A stretch of DNA of 64,000 nt from Leucogyrophana mollusca (lineage: Eukaryota; Basidiomycota; Agaricomycetes; Boletales). The DNA is taken from contig MU266339.1 of assembly GCA_021014945.1 (NCBI GenBank), positions 176,002 through 240,001 of the forward strand, read 5' to 3'. The translations under genes were made by a program, and so were the position numbers. Below the pieces are notes generated by a model. The model worked only from the letters and a program-made list of their open reading frames with translations, was not told the origin of the DNA and did not search any database. Of the stretch, positions 1-11,887 are shown piece by piece (within the stretch, counting starts at the first letter, position 1; the number at the start of each line of letters is the position of its first letter).

Positions 1-378
1 TCCAGCAAGGGGAACGGCAATGGAAAACAGCCGCGGAAGACAAATGAGCGCTTCTCGCGGATAAAGCCTCAAAATCTACCGACCGAGCATATGTTTGACA
101 ACGGATATGAGGCCAAGGTGGGGTCCTTTACATCGTAGATTCGCACGCGAACTCATGAGCACAAACAGGGCGGCACATCTAACGATTATGGAGAGCGTGC
201 TCATCGAGACCTGATCGTTACCCGTGGACAAGGGTTCAGGAAGGAGAAGAACAAGAAGAAGCGAGGAAGTTATCGCGGTGGGGAGATTACTGTGAGTGTT
301 TCGATCTTGTTTGCAGATTCGCGCTTACATCTGGACTTGAAACAGATGCAAACCCATAGCATCAAATTTAGCTACTAG
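1..378 (+). CDS. SRP40: SRP40/Nopp140-like nucleolar protein, C-terminal end (5' truncated by window)
   Basis: Three exons are visible: 1-117, 169-291 and 346-378, all joined in phase 0 and ending in TAG. The translation carries the conserved SRP40 C-terminal domain: FSRI near the start, then DYGERAHRDL, TRGQGFRKEKNKKKRGSY and RGGEIT, finishing with HSIKFSY. In the family this basic tail follows a long acidic/serine-rich repeat region, which lies outside the window. SRP40/Nopp140 proteins are nucleolar chaperones for snoRNP and ribosome assembly; that role is taken from the family. The stop codon shares the palindrome CTAG with the stop of the convergent sirtuin gene. Identification of the domain is firm; the rest of the protein is not seen. 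Confidence 0.85.
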
Positions 379-1512
379 GGCGAACACGCCTCATTCGTTG
401 ATCCAGCCAAATTACTTCGGCTTTTAATAGAATAATCATGGTAAATGACTTTCAAGGGTTCGTGCTGGAACATATCAGTCAATGGAAGAAGATGGTTTCT
501 CTTGGGGACGTACTCTGACTGGCGCCCGAACAGAGCCATCGGCAAAGTTTCCTCACAAGGTCCCAGGAAGTAAAAGTCATCTTGCTCCTCTTCTTCGCCT
601 GCGGGCTCTATATTGAAGACCGCCACTTTCCCCCCATTATCGGACACCTCCTGGGCGTACCCGGCTGCCGGATAAACCTGCAAAAACAATACGTAGACTG
701 TTCCGACCTGCCATATGTCACGCACCACTGAAGATGTCCCGATGACCAGAATCAAATCGGCGACACGGATAACACGGTCTATCCTCTCAGCATGTAGGAT
801 GTTTTCCCCGAACCAAACAACACCCGGTCGCAACAGACCGCCACAGGGCGCCGAGCAACGGGGAAGCTGCTCCAAAGGGATGTGAGCTTCATCACGGTTG
901 ACAACGAGGTCTTCCGTGCCAGCAAGGGCTGGACAGATTGGACTGTCGTTATTGGGTTTTCGTTCACCGCAGGCCGTGCAGATCGTCTCCATCAAACGTC
1001 CGTGCATCTCGATCACTGTCGGCTCGGCCCCCGGATCTACCTGTTGCAACGCACGGGTGCTGAGACCATCGATGTTTTGGGTGATGAGCGTGAAGTTTGC
1101 ATCTGGCGCTACGAGCTGGCGGTGCTCTGGAATTGAGAGCATTGCAAGAGCCAAGTGAGCGGGGTTGGGTCTGGCTTTGTTCACTCTGTGTCTACGCTGT
1201 CAGTGTCTGTGGCACAAGCAGCCTCCCTACTGACACTTCTCTGCGGTAGTGGTAGAACTGCCACACACGGCTCGGGTTTTCTTCGAACGCCTCTGGGGTT
1301 GCGAGTTCCACAGCATTATGCGTTCGCCAGAAACCTCCCGCCCCACGAAAAGTCGGGATACCTGGCGAGGGCGGATGAGATGCGGCATCACCTGAACCAG
1401 ACCTTTCAAGTTTACCTGACGCTGCAGAAAGACCTGCCCCGGCGATAGCGATGATGTTTTTACTTTCCCTGAGAACAGTTCGAAATGCCCGCACGTCACT
1501 TAGAGGTGGCAT
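375..1512 (-). CDS. SIRT5-type NAD-dependent protein deacylase (class III sirtuin)
   Basis: Four exons (1512-1416, 1361-1235, 1185-726, 677-375) give 328 residues; the introns are 54, 49 and 48 nt. Visible motifs in order: [15 protein letters not shown] (NAD binding), FYHYRRE, TQNIDGL, MHG with the catalytic His, a CTAC..CSAPC zinc site, GVVWFGE and [12 protein letters not shown]. The YxxR pattern in FYHYRRE is the acyl-selectivity pair that in SIRT5 favours succinyl, malonyl and glutaryl lysine, so desuccinylase/demalonylase activity is likely. The C-terminal tail beyond GPCEETLP is longer than in animal SIRT5, so a small unrecognised intron there is possible. The gene is convergent with SRP40 and divergent from the alpha/beta hydrolase. 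The 54-nt first intron is a multiple of three, so retention would keep the frame. Confidence 0.88.
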
Positions 1513-1868
1513 GTTCTGATCTGAGACTTATGAGTCGACTCCGTGCCAATCTGAGGTGCGTTTGTGTGACGACTGCTAACCGAGAATGGGGATAAGTCGT
1601 CGGTTTCTAGTCCAGTTTGTGATGAGAGCAATGCTTGTGGCCGCTGACTTTAAGATCTCGCAACTACAGGCACGGTTGGACCTCTACTGTACCTACGCAG
1701 TGCAGGCTATGCTGATTGACGTCCGTAACCAGTGAATTCGGGCTGGCCGGTGGTCTCGAGCTTCCTTGAAAAGATTGTCAGTATTTACCTTGTCGGATCC
1801 CGAGTCTTGTTGGCGTTCTTGATCTCCGTCACAACAACCATTCCCTTATTACAGCGAAGAACATCGAT
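1513..1868. promoter_or_regulatory. Divergent intergenic region, sirtuin / hydrolase
   Basis: A 356-bp spacer between two divergently oriented start codons. It must hold both promoters, but I see no clear TATA box, repeat or RNA gene in it. Confidence 0.4.
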
Positions 1869-3138
1869 ATGGGGAGTTTCTTGAGAATCACAGTTCCGGA
1901 CGGTACAGAACTGGCTTACGAGGTCCTTGGATCCCAGCATGCTGGAGTCGCGCTCCCTCTGGTGCTTATAGGTGGGATGACCTCGTGCCGGGGTGACTGG
2001 GAACCTTTTAGCTCTCGAATCGCAGCCAGTCGTCCAGGTATGTTTCGTAACCGACTTCATGAAAGTGATAGCATGTACTCAAAGCGTCCACAGTCTTAAT
2101 ATATGACCACAGGTGAGAGACTTCATGTATTGCCCTCGAATGTTTGGCCCCAGGGGCCAGCGCTGACAAGCTAGCGAAATCAAAGGGGGATGGGCGACTC
2201 TACCCGGCGGAAAGACGACCCTTTCACGATTGAAACTCTTGCACGAGACCTATATCACCTTTTGCAGTCGCTAGGCTGGAAGGAACTAGCATTGTGCGGC
2301 CATTCGATGGGAGGTCTGTGTTTCTACCGTGACTGATGATATCCTCATAATACTTACAAGCGGCCCAAGGCATCATTGCCCAGCAGCTCCTTTTCCTTCC
2401 CTATCACCCCACCAAGCCCACACCCCTGCCGTTCCGCATCTCCCATGTGGTGCTCTCGATGACTTTGGCCAAGCCCATCCGCGACCCTCGTTACGGCGTG
2501 AAGTTCGCGCCACGGCCATCGGGCCAGCTGACAGCCGAGCAGGTCAAGTCTGTCGTGCACCAGACCATGGCGGCCGATTTTGATCCCGAATGGTGGGCTG
2601 ACGAGGCGAATCAGGGCAGGATAGAGGAGCTAGTTACCCGGGGGCTTTTTGGCAGGTGAGCTGGAGAGCATTTCTTATTTGTGACATGCCCTGACGATGT
2701 GCTTAGGCCTTTCAGAACGATCAGTATGTGACTGCTGTCATTCAGGTCGACAACATTTGTACTGACATCTTTTACACGGTAGTGCAACAGAAAAAAGCGG
2801 TTTGTAACATATGCGATTTGATGCCTGACATGTTGTTCTGACCTGGTGCTGATCAGGCCTCGCAGTTTAACTTTGGCGACCTTCATTCCAAGCTATCGCA
2901 GGACACGCAGTTTCTGGTCGTCCGCGGCGAGCTCGACCAAATCATACCCTTCTCCGACGACTTGCTCACGTCTATACCCTGGGCAAAATTGGTCCCAACT
3001 GGTACTCTTCCCGGCGAGGTTCCACACTATCGCTTTGGGCACCATTGGATTGAATACTTCGACACCGAGATGTGGAGGAACGTTATAGAGGTGTTTTTGC
3101 AGACCACTGGGGGTGAAACGGCCAAAGCACGACTTTGA
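1869..3138 (+). CDS. alpha/beta-hydrolase fold protein
   Basis: The N-terminal exon starts MGSFLRITVPDGTELAYEV and continues to LVLIGGMTSCRGDWEPF. Later exons give NQRGMGDSTRR, the nucleophile elbow CGHSMGG or CGHSMGA (serine), then AQGIIAQQLLFLPYH, PFRTISRQHL, FNFGDLHSKL, VVRGELDQIIPF with the acid residue, and GHHWIEYF with the catalytic His, ending at TGA 3136-3138. Motif order and spacing match alpha/beta hydrolases of the epoxide-hydrolase/lipase type; the substrate is unknown. At least five short introns are needed. The splice between the first exon (donor near 2037) and NQRGMGD (near 2175) is not resolved: the stretch 2113-2174 contains a stop in the needed frame, so either the intron runs through it or the gene carries a lesion there. 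Confidence 0.75.
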
Positions 3139-3177
3139 CCAGCTCATCTGAGGTACAGACTCTTGGTCTATTATTGT

Positions 3178-5084
3178 CTATATGGCGTCTAGTATCCGTA
3201 TCCACTCCATTGCGATCCATGGTCGGCTTCCTTCCGCATGACGACAACTACCATCGCTATCAAGCGTTGCCAGTTCAATGTCTGGGTGTTCTGACTGACG
3301 CAGGATCACTCGAGGCCAACAAAATCGAGAAAAGGGGAGTATCCGAACGGTAGCTAATGCCTTCCTGTCGAGGTGTAACCTGCGAGTTTTTAGCACTTCC
3401 ATGATACTGTCCGGAAGCTGGCGCAGGTCGAAACGCAAGAGAAAACGGCAGTCAAATAACACCTCCAGGATTCCGCCATCGTTTTTGCCCAGTATCATTT
3501 TCCGCTGAGCAGAAACGAGTCGATCGGTAATATCAATGTCAACGTCCGAGGGAAACTCGACTTCCTGAGTCTTGTTCGCGGCCGACAAGGGGAGTCTTGA
3601 TGCGAGCCACGCAAACCTATCACCTGGTTGTAATTTGCACTTCAAGTATTGATCTCCAATCCTAACGGGCCGCTCCGCATTGAATATGGCGGGAGACCAG
3701 AGGACACCGCTTCCAGCAGTGAACGGTTTGAGTGGAGTAGCAAATGGGTCACGCGTCCACAGGTTGTTGATGATGCGTCGAATGCTGGCGGATCGGCGAT
3801 TGCCGTCCGCACGGACTGATCCCCAGGGATAGCAGGATATGTAACGCATGATTCGGAGGACTAGAGCTGATTGGACTGTGGGATCGGCGATGGCGGAAAG
3901 GCTGTGTGTTGAGAGGAGGAATGTGCTTGGAGGCGAGGGGAGGGTATGCTTCTTGATGAGGGTGGTTACTGTGGGCGCTGTAAGTGAAATGCGGGGGTGA
4001 GGGAAGGAAGAGGACCTTGGGCGTCGATATCTTCGACACGGGAAGCCAGGACTTTGACTGCTCCTCGGAGTTGTTCGCGCCCCCCTGAAACGTCCATCAC
4101 CGTGCTTTGAAGCTGTGCGCTTGCAGTTTTGATACTTTCGAGGGATCTTATGATGTCAGGAGAGAGCACGCCAAAATCAATAGGTGAAACTGTTGTCGTG
4201 TCAGATGAGAGTGACTCCTCCTGATCGAGCATCTGGCGAATAGCATTCCTGAGTGTGATCCCTGGCTGGAAGTTCGTCGGATCATTGACATACTCCAGTC
4301 TATTCTCCTCACACGTCGCCAAGATTCTATCCTGCGACCCCGTCAGCAATCACCTACTACCCAGTACCCCGCTTGCTCACCTTCCTGACTTCCAGAAACG
4401 GCCGGATGATCCACCGTCTCATCCCTTCAAGCCCCGAGTACCCCAGGGCATGCTCATCCGCGGTGAGGCCCATGCCCCACCGCCGACACCGCCGCATGCC
4501 TCCTGCGCCGAGTTCGGTCGTCCCGCGTGCGAGGCGCATCAGTGATGTCTCCACTTGATCGTCTGCATGGTGCCCAAGAGCGATCGTGTCCGCCCCGACG
4601 CGCGTCAAACCGCCGAAGAGTACATGATATCGCGCCGTGCGAGCATGGTGTTCCACGAATTCACCGGCGACGGGCTTCGGCGGGAATGGCGGGGACGACC
4701 ATGGGACGTGAAGGGTTAGGTGTTCAACACCCATGGAAGACGCGTTAGTGGATGCCCTTGTGGCCATGGACGTCGATGCGGCTTGAAGGTCGTGGTTGAC
4801 CGCCATGGATATGACTGATGGGGGTAGTGGCTTGCTAGTCCTCGTCCGAGTCGACTCACCTGTCAATAAACGGTTGATGAGAAAGAGCAGACAGGTCGAA
4901 TCCGGACCACCCGAATTTCCGACCACTGTAGACGGGAATTAAGATCTGCTTCGCCCATGGGAGAAAGGGCAGGGAGCGCACCGAGCTTGGAGTGGGGTGA
5001 CCATCCTGTGGGAGGCGTGCATCTCATGAACATTTGAAAAAACTCATTTCTGGATATGGGCGCGGCCGCTGCGCGGAATGGCAT
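3178..5084 (-). CDS. tRNA(Ile)-lysidine synthetase-like PP-loop ATPase
   Basis: Exons 5084-4982, 4925-4381, 4331-4016 and 3977-3178 join in frame to about 587 residues. The PP-loop NSGGPDSTCLL lies directly after the first intron. It is followed by NHDLQA, the conserved GHHADDQVET and WIIRPFLEVRK, then YVNDPTNF..LRNAIR, all hallmarks of TilS/MesJ. The C-terminal part (RYISCYPWGSV, then EWIRILDAI at the end) resembles the extended fungal TilS tail. The bacterial enzyme converts C34 of tRNA-Ile(CAU) to lysidine so that AUA is read as Ile; fungal homologues are expected to act in mitochondria, but no clear targeting peptide is seen (the start MPFRAAAAPISRNEF is only weakly basic). The third intron (38 nt) is unusually short, so that join is less certain. 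Confidence 0.8.
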
Positions 5085-6912
5085 GGCTCCCTCTATGGTG
5101 TTGCGTCACGGGCACCCTCTCTAAGTCGCCTGTAGACTGTAAGGCGTCGGGGAATGCCAGGATCGCAGATGTTCACTTCTTCGGTAGACGGAACGTTTCC
5201 AACAGGTCTGTTTACTGAAAGGACGACTGGAGGGCTCTCTAGAACTTGAAAGTCAGAAGACTTCAGAGCAAATTGGAGTTAGCGCATCGATGAGGTTAGG
5301 GTTATCCCTAACCCTACGGCCCGGCTTCCGGAGCAGTGCTATTCTTTGATTCGTGAACACGACCATCATTATTGTGGGGGTAGGCGGCTGACATCCGCTG
5401 TCAGGTAACCTGTGTAGTATCCCTGCTTTCAACAACGTGCCTTACACGGTTTCGCCATAGTGATGCTGTGCCGACTGTGAGAAGACCAGACATCATGCAC
5501 AAGCATCAGAATTTACAAGCAATACCCTCGGTCCTGGTACAAAGAGTAGCCCCTAGAGCTTGGGCTCACGGGTCGCCGACCTTGAGAGGACCGAATTTGA
5601 GTGCATATGCTACTGCACTTAGACCAGACTCCGTGTCGGATAAGACAGGATAAGACCCGGGTATGTGGATGACAGATATAGCTGCGATACCGCTGGAGAC
5701 ATTGTATGCCGAGGTGGAGTACTGCGGCGCAGGGGTGTGTTGGTCGCAGCAGGACACATCCGAGTTGATAAAAATACCACTTCCAGGCGTTTGAGCCCAC
5801 TAAGGCATTGCAAATCTTATCTGCAAATCACCTCTATCAAACAGTATTTCAGCATACTTGGATTTACATGCTTTGGTTCACTGTCTAGAGAGTTCATGTG
5901 ATAACAGATGATTGGCATTAGGGAGGCTGGCCACAAGTGAGGTACACTGAGAGGAACTTACCTGAATCCCACAAGCACCCTCTGGGTTCATGTGTCCATA
6001 TGTTTCCCTTTGTGTGGTTTCTTCTGGGAGGCTTCTGCTTGCCGTATCTGATGTGCTAGCCCCATCGTGTCGCCGCGGAGATGATAGAACAGTCGAAACC
6101 GTGAATTTGATCTGCTAGTCTGGGGCGATCATCGTCCTTTGCTCGCGATAATCAAGCACTCAACCTTCTCGGTGCATCATATGTTCGGATGGCCGGGAGA
6201 CACGAATCCTGTGCGGGCGCTAGTCGGGTTCTTTCGAGCTTTGGGCTTCGGTTCTCCTTCACCTCCGGGTCCTATCTGCAGCAGAGCTTTTTGCGGATTC
6301 TTTCGTTTGCAATTACTTACTGTGCTACTGGCCTTAAATTTTTTTGAAGAGCTCCCGGGGCCGACAGCTGGTGTTGTTCTTTCACGCGGGTCTCGGAAAC
6401 ATGACACGAATCGATATTTCATCTCACCTAAAACACCCCTGAAGGAGCCGTCACGGGGACCCCGGGTATCATTTCCCTCTTTGGAATCTTCGCACAAGAG
6501 GCGCACTGACGTTGAAACTCGAAAAGTCAGGTGCATTCTTCACCAGCGACAAATGCCATGTACAGACGCTAAACCGGGACGCGTTATTCTCCCGAATTCA
6601 CGCTCGAAAATTGGCCTGTGTATTCCGCAGCTGAGTCCTGGAATAGCCTTTTCGCATTCCGGTGCTGAGCATCTTATGGGGTCCTTCTCGAGCGATATCA
6701 CCGCCCTTGTAGGCTCGGGGTCTGTACCGTGTTCTCGTTATAATCCAATCACGTACCACGTTTGATGGAGGGTCCAATTCAACTTAAAACCTGGTCGTCT
6801 GCCACGGCCTATTGTTTGCTTTTTAACCCGTCTCTTACCACCATCGTCTCCCGCCTTTATCCTCGTCCAAAACCTTACATTTCACCTGAAGATATTCTTA
6901 CTTTCGCCTGCC
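5085..6912. other. Gene-poor stretch with two uncertain ORFs
   Basis: About 1.8 kb without a recognised gene. A minus ORF at 5566-5757 starts MSCCDQHTPAPQYSTSAY and is moderately protein-like, but it has no recognisable family. A plus reading frame open from 6139 to 6765 (no ATG at its 5' end; first ATG at 6181) overlaps an open minus frame at 6177-6536. Neither resembles a known protein and both sit in the upstream region of the next gene. A short inverted pair of TTAGGG-type motifs lies at 5296-5316. Confidence 0.4.
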
Positions 6913-7889
6913 ATGGCTGACTCGCAACCCACTAACTATGCCGAATATCTCGAGATTCATTCTCTCGCTGGAGCTGTTATATTCGCAATCCTCTATCTTC
7001 CTGTCCTCGCCTTTTTCGTGACGAAGGCCTTTGCACGACCGACGTACGTGTACATCATCCTATGTCTCTTTGCTACCAGTGGGTTCTCCCTTCGTATAAT
7101 GGATTCTTCCGGTCGGTGGACTAACTGGCGAACGTACTATAGTCCGGGTCACGGCGTTCATTCTGCGCGCGATACTCACCCGCGTGTACGCTGATCAAAC
7201 CAACTTATCATTTTTCCTCGCGTACGAAATCATATACAACGTCGGTTTCTTCGGTTTACTGTATTCGACATACACCCTGGGTGCGGATCGGTATGTCCAT
7301 GGTTTAGTTTTAAGTGGGGAATACCGTGTAACCCAAATCTTGCAGTGATGCCTTTGCTAGGAATGATAACATCATCTCGCGCATCATCCAAAAACGCTTC
7401 CTGTTCCGTCTTTGTCTCATGGCAGCTGTTGCCATTGGTATCACTGGTGCTGTTCAGTCGAGTTCAGGTGGCTCAACAAGCTCGGTGAACACCGGTATCA
7501 CACTCCGCAAAGTTGGAATCTACATTTTCCTCGTCTGTGCGATCCTCGTGCTCCTGCAGACGATCTACCTCGTATGGTCAGAATCTACCCGTAAGTTGTT
7601 ATTTTCCGTGAGACACCTGGCTTGTTCTGACAGACAAATAGATGGTGGATACCGTGATTCCGCCGCAGGTTTCGGTGCTTCGCACGGACCCTTTATCCTT
7701 ATGGCAATTGCCATCCTCCTTATCATCCGCGAGGCCTTCTTTACCGCCACGTCAAATAATACGACAGAGCAAAACAAGGAAGGGATTTGGTTCCCGCTCG
7801 CTGCGCTCACCGAGTACCTTGCTGTTCTGTGCTTTGCTGCACCTGGGCTTGTGCCCGCACGGTCCGAGATCCCGCAGGAGAAGGTATGA
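6913..7889 (+). CDS. Seven-transmembrane fungal protein, DUF7702-like
   Basis: Exons 6913-7078, 7143-7290, 7346-7590 and 7642-7889 join in frame to 268 residues. About seven hydrophobic segments are visible: the first around AGAVIFAILYLPVLAFFV, then IRVTAFILRAIL, YNVGFFGLLYSTYTLG, LCLMAAVAIGITGAV, VGIYIFLVCAILVLLQTIYLV, FILMAIAILLIIREAFF and LAALTEYLAVLCFAAPGLV. The N-terminal start AEYLEIHSLAG and the REAFF segment are typical of a large basidiomycete family of integral membrane proteins catalogued as DUF7702, of unknown function. A receptor-like role is only a guess. The start ATG follows a pyrimidine-rich leader. Confidence 0.78.
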
Positions 7890-8311
7890 GAGAAAAGTCT
7901 GACATCGGCTCGAGGTTTAGTGTGCTCCGTTTGGTCCGAAAATATCGTATGCAGCACTGTAGTAAACATTCATTACTTCTGTTGGGCCTTTAGGTTACTG
8001 TTTGCTCGACCCTATCTATTATTTCAGGCATCCGCAATGGCCTGCGTGCATGTCTCCCGATTGTGTGGACTACACATGTTTTTGTGGCTTCTTGTCTCTG
8101 AGGTATATGTTTTCGGAATCGGTCATACGGGGTGGCGGAGAGAAATGAGCGCCTGAGAGCCGGGGTTTGTTGCTAGCTCTCAGCCATCCACACGTTGTCC
8201 TCTTTTTTTGTCTTTGCCCTCTGGTTTACAGAGATCGCTGAGATATTCCACTATACGGTTCACCATCAGAACTAATCAAAGGGCAAGAGAAATCTGTAAA
8301 ATATAGGAACA
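7890..8311. other. Intergenic, no feature seen
   Basis: A 422-bp spacer between two genes on the same strand. Nothing recognisable beyond a T-run near 8205. Confidence 0.4.
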
Positions 8312-11137
8312 ATGTCGACCCAGCCCGCGCATCCTATTTCACCCCCTCCTGTACCGGGATCTCCTCCATCGACCGGGATACGGCGCCATCATACGATCTC
8401 TGCATCATCTCGCACAGCGAGGGCTGGTGCTCGTGCCCCAATCTCAGAAGAAACCCAGGAGCAGCAACTGTGGAATGATGATGAACCCGTCGACGAAGAC
8501 TGGGTCGGAGGGGTTGGCGCAGTAGGAGAGAAAACATCCTTGCACAGGCAGAGTTCTCTCCCAACAAGATATAACCGAGGTACACTCATTCTAATATGCG
8601 AAATTCTGCATTCGACCCATACCCATTTGTCCCCATCCTTTTAGCGCTCCATGGGCAAAGTTCGAGGCAGGCTGGGAATCTCACTCCAAGAACTATGAAT
8701 AGTTTATCCGCCATCGCTGGACACGAAGGCGATGAAGAAGACTGGGAAAGCGATATGAAGGGGTTTCAGAACGAAGACGAGGTAGCTGCTCTTTTTATAC
8801 CTCCTAATCCCTCCACATCCTCGGCGATCTCCAAAGCCTGGTGACGCCAGACCTATTTTCTGTTTCACTCCGCGCTAGCCCAACTTTATGCTCACGCTGT
8901 TTTCCATAGCACGACATGTCTACTCCTGAGCCTGCGCAGCACCAGCAGGTCGCCGATGCGCAGTCGCAATCGTCGACCGGCAACCCATCCCCACTTTCAC
9001 CGCATTTTGCTGTAGCGCATGTTCCGTCCCCGCCACCCGCAGCGTCAGGCGTCCGACGGCACCAAAGTTTGACTTATGGAGCCCAGACTGGCGGTGTCAG
9101 GCAAATGAGTTCTGCTGGGCTCAAGCGTGCGGGTACGCTTCAAGGAGGGCCCAGGCACCCAACTGTTGGTCACAGCCCGAGTCCTCCTAACGGTGAGGAC
9201 GAATACGACGAAGAGCAAGAGCTTGTGAACCCGTATGAAGAAGAGGAGTCGTACTTCCCCTCACGCTCCCCTCCTCCCAACCAGCAGTACGGAGGTCAAG
9301 GACAAGGCCAGTACCCCACCAGCCCAATGGGACGGGGATCACCTTGGAACACCCCGGGTGGTGGTGGTGAATGGCGAACGCCTGGTGGTACCGCTTATAC
9401 AACTGGAGGGAATACAGGCATTGACGACATTTCGCGCGCTCTTTCTGCGCTGGAGGTCAACAACAACGCGAACCACATTTACCACAACAACGGTGGCTAT
9501 CAGAGCGGCCAGTCTGCGCATCCCCCGCGATTTAATCCTCAGCATCCCCCCGCTCTCTCGTCCGGTGTTCAACGGCACAATGCCTTAAGAGGCAGTGGGT
9601 CATCCGGAAAGCTGCAGCTGATGACGGATCTTGATGGTCGCAAGACTCCCGTGGGACAAAATACTACAGGGCCTGTCAGCGCCTCTGCGTATGTTCAAGG
9701 CCAACAGCAGCAGCAGCAACGTGGTGCGGGCAGTAGCGAGGGCGGGGACCGTGCGCTTACCGCTACGGCTGCGACGACGTGGGAGCAAAAGGACAAGCTT
9801 CTCGGTCAACGTACCTCTAACCCCAACCTGAACTATGGTTATAACCAGAATCAGAAGGGCAATATCCCGAATGTCCCGCCGATTCCTGCACAGTATCTCA
9901 ATCAGCAAGGTGGTGCACAGGCCCCGAGGATGGGGTCATCATTTGGGCAAGGGCAGGGTCAGCAGGGCCAGAATGAAGGCGGCACGCAGCCAATGCCAGG
10001 ATTCATCAACTCCCCGGTCGACGTCCCCTCTCTCATTGCTGCGAAGGGATATAATCCCGCCAACTTTGACATTCGACCTCCCTTTGTGAGTACATGTTGT
10101 AATATCATGTTTGAACGCTGAATGTTTACGGAATTGAAGGCACGTTACTTTGTTATCAAATCGTACACTGAGGACGATGTGCACAAGTCCTTGAAGTATG
10201 AAATCTGGAGTTCTACCGACCCTGGGAATAAGCGGCTCGACAAGGCTTTCAAGGAATGTGCTGGGAGAGGACCGATATATCTCTTCTTCAGTGTCAATGC
10301 AAGGTGAGCTATATTAGTCGCAAGGTTTGTTCATCTAGAATGTTGACGCATCATTCCAGCGGTCATTTTTGTGGTATGGCTGAAATGCTAACTCCGGTGA
10401 GCTTCCCCGTCGATACTATGAATATCCGGATAAGATTGACGCTCCATAGGTCGATTACACGAGGAGCAGTACGGTATGGGCATCCGACAAATGGAAAGGT
10501 GTCTTCAAAGTCCGGTGGATCTTCGTCCGTGACATTCCAAACGCCAACCTCCGTCACATCCGCTTGAAGTTCGTAACTGTTGATCACGTTGTTGGCTAGG
10601 TTGGCTGAATTGACTGTATAGTAACACCCAAGAGCGTAAACCAGTAACGAACTCGAGGGACACCCAGGAGCTTTTGCCCGATGCTGGCCAGGAAATGCTC
10701 CGCATCTTCCACTCTCACCCCGCTAGGACCTCGCTTTTGCAGGACTTTGCTTTTTACGAGGTAGGCCCTGTCGACGTACATATTCTGCGGTGCCTCATGT
10801 CCAGTTCCAGTTGCAAGCTATGCAAAAAGTCCAGGTTCAAGGCAGCGGCTCCGGGTCCGATGGGCCTACCCCACAGTCCCAATCACCTCCCCCGCAGCAA
10901 AACATGTTCACCATGGCGAACATGGCGAACGCCAACGCCATGTATGGTGCGATGTCGCCTGGGATGGGTGGAATGTCCCCCACCATGTTGCAGATGCAGA
11001 TGCAAATGGGTATGATGAACCCGCAGTTTGGAATGCCGCAGACACATGCCATGCACCAAAGTGTCATGCGTCATCCGAGCCCGGGACCGACAGGCCAACA
11101 GAATTTCATGAGCATGGGCGGCGTTCCATACCAATGA
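8312..11137 (+). CDS. YTH-domain RNA-binding protein (m6A reader, YTHDF-like)
   Basis: Eight exons (8312-8579, 8645-8781, 8910-10085, 10140-10303, 10360-10396, 10450-10568, 10622-10760, 10805-11137) join in frame to 790 residues. The first roughly 530 residues are low-complexity, rich in Pro/Ser/Gly/Gln/Asn, with three RRH or QRH motifs ([27 protein letters not shown]). The YTH domain begins at [17 protein letters not shown] and includes [48 protein letters not shown] and [12 protein letters not shown] residues at the family's aromatic-cage positions are present. YTH proteins bind N6-methyladenosine in RNA. The C-terminal tail is Met/Gln/Gly-rich. The disordered flanks suggest condensate-type behaviour (inference). 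A GTG- or ATG-like start at 8916 has been an alternative, but exons 1-2 join in phase and supply the acidic N-terminus. Confidence 0.9.
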
Positions 11138-11887
11138 GCTGACTGTCTTCTCAAATAACCCACCCGAGGGATAGGCGGGATCGACAAAAGTATTATGATC
11201 GCTAACGTTGTATAGATCTTTGCTCTTTGATTTCGAACGATCTAATCGACAAAACATATCCGTCCGCCTCTTCCTTGTGTGTGCCATGCTCCCTTCTACG
11301 TCTTTTCATGTCTACCTAATCTTGTACGAGTACAGCCTTCTATCCCTCTTCAACGATTGTGTTTCTTACTCATGTTATCTGTCACCTTCCTTCCCTCCCA
11401 CATTCCCCCACTTCACTCCACCCCTTAATCGTACTAGTTGCTCCCCTACGTTTCTGTTACCCTACTTTACACCTTTCTTTTTTACATTGCAGCTGCACAA
11501 ACGGCCATGGACATGGGACACTAAATGGACGTGGATATCCGGGTGTTCGCTAGGTTGTAATTTTCATTGTTGTGTTACTATCTATCTCCACTGTTATCGT
11601 TTGCTTCAATATTGCCAGTCAGTTCTTTTCTTCCAGACCAGGTTGACTACCTATTGGGGAAGAGCGCGACGCCGTCGTGTCCACGCCACCGTGTTCGAGT
11701 TACGCTAAGTATACTGACGACCCCGACCCAGTGTTTCTATATAGGCGCTGGGCGGCACTTGCACTATCTTAAGATGATCTAGAGACAAGCGCTAAATGAC
11801 GCGCTCTCTCTTCTTCAAAGACCGCGGTAAGCCGCTGCTTGGTTGAAGTTCTCTCCCCACCAGTTCACAGGATCGAGCCTTGCAACC
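11138..11887. other. Intergenic, pyrimidine-rich 3' flank and upstream region
   Basis: A 750-bp stretch rich in CT runs. A plus frame open across 11208-11708 has the biased composition expected from the CT-rich sequence and resembles no protein, so I treat it as non-coding. Confidence 0.4.

Noticed and set aside
6139..6765. Long plus-strand open frame upstream of the 7-TM gene
   Set aside because: No ATG at its start, no family resemblance, and an overlapping frame is open on the other strand; likely chance in GC-rich promoter DNA.
11208..11708. 166-codon plus frame after the YTH gene
   Set aside because: Composition is that expected from CT-rich 3' UTR; no similarity to any family.
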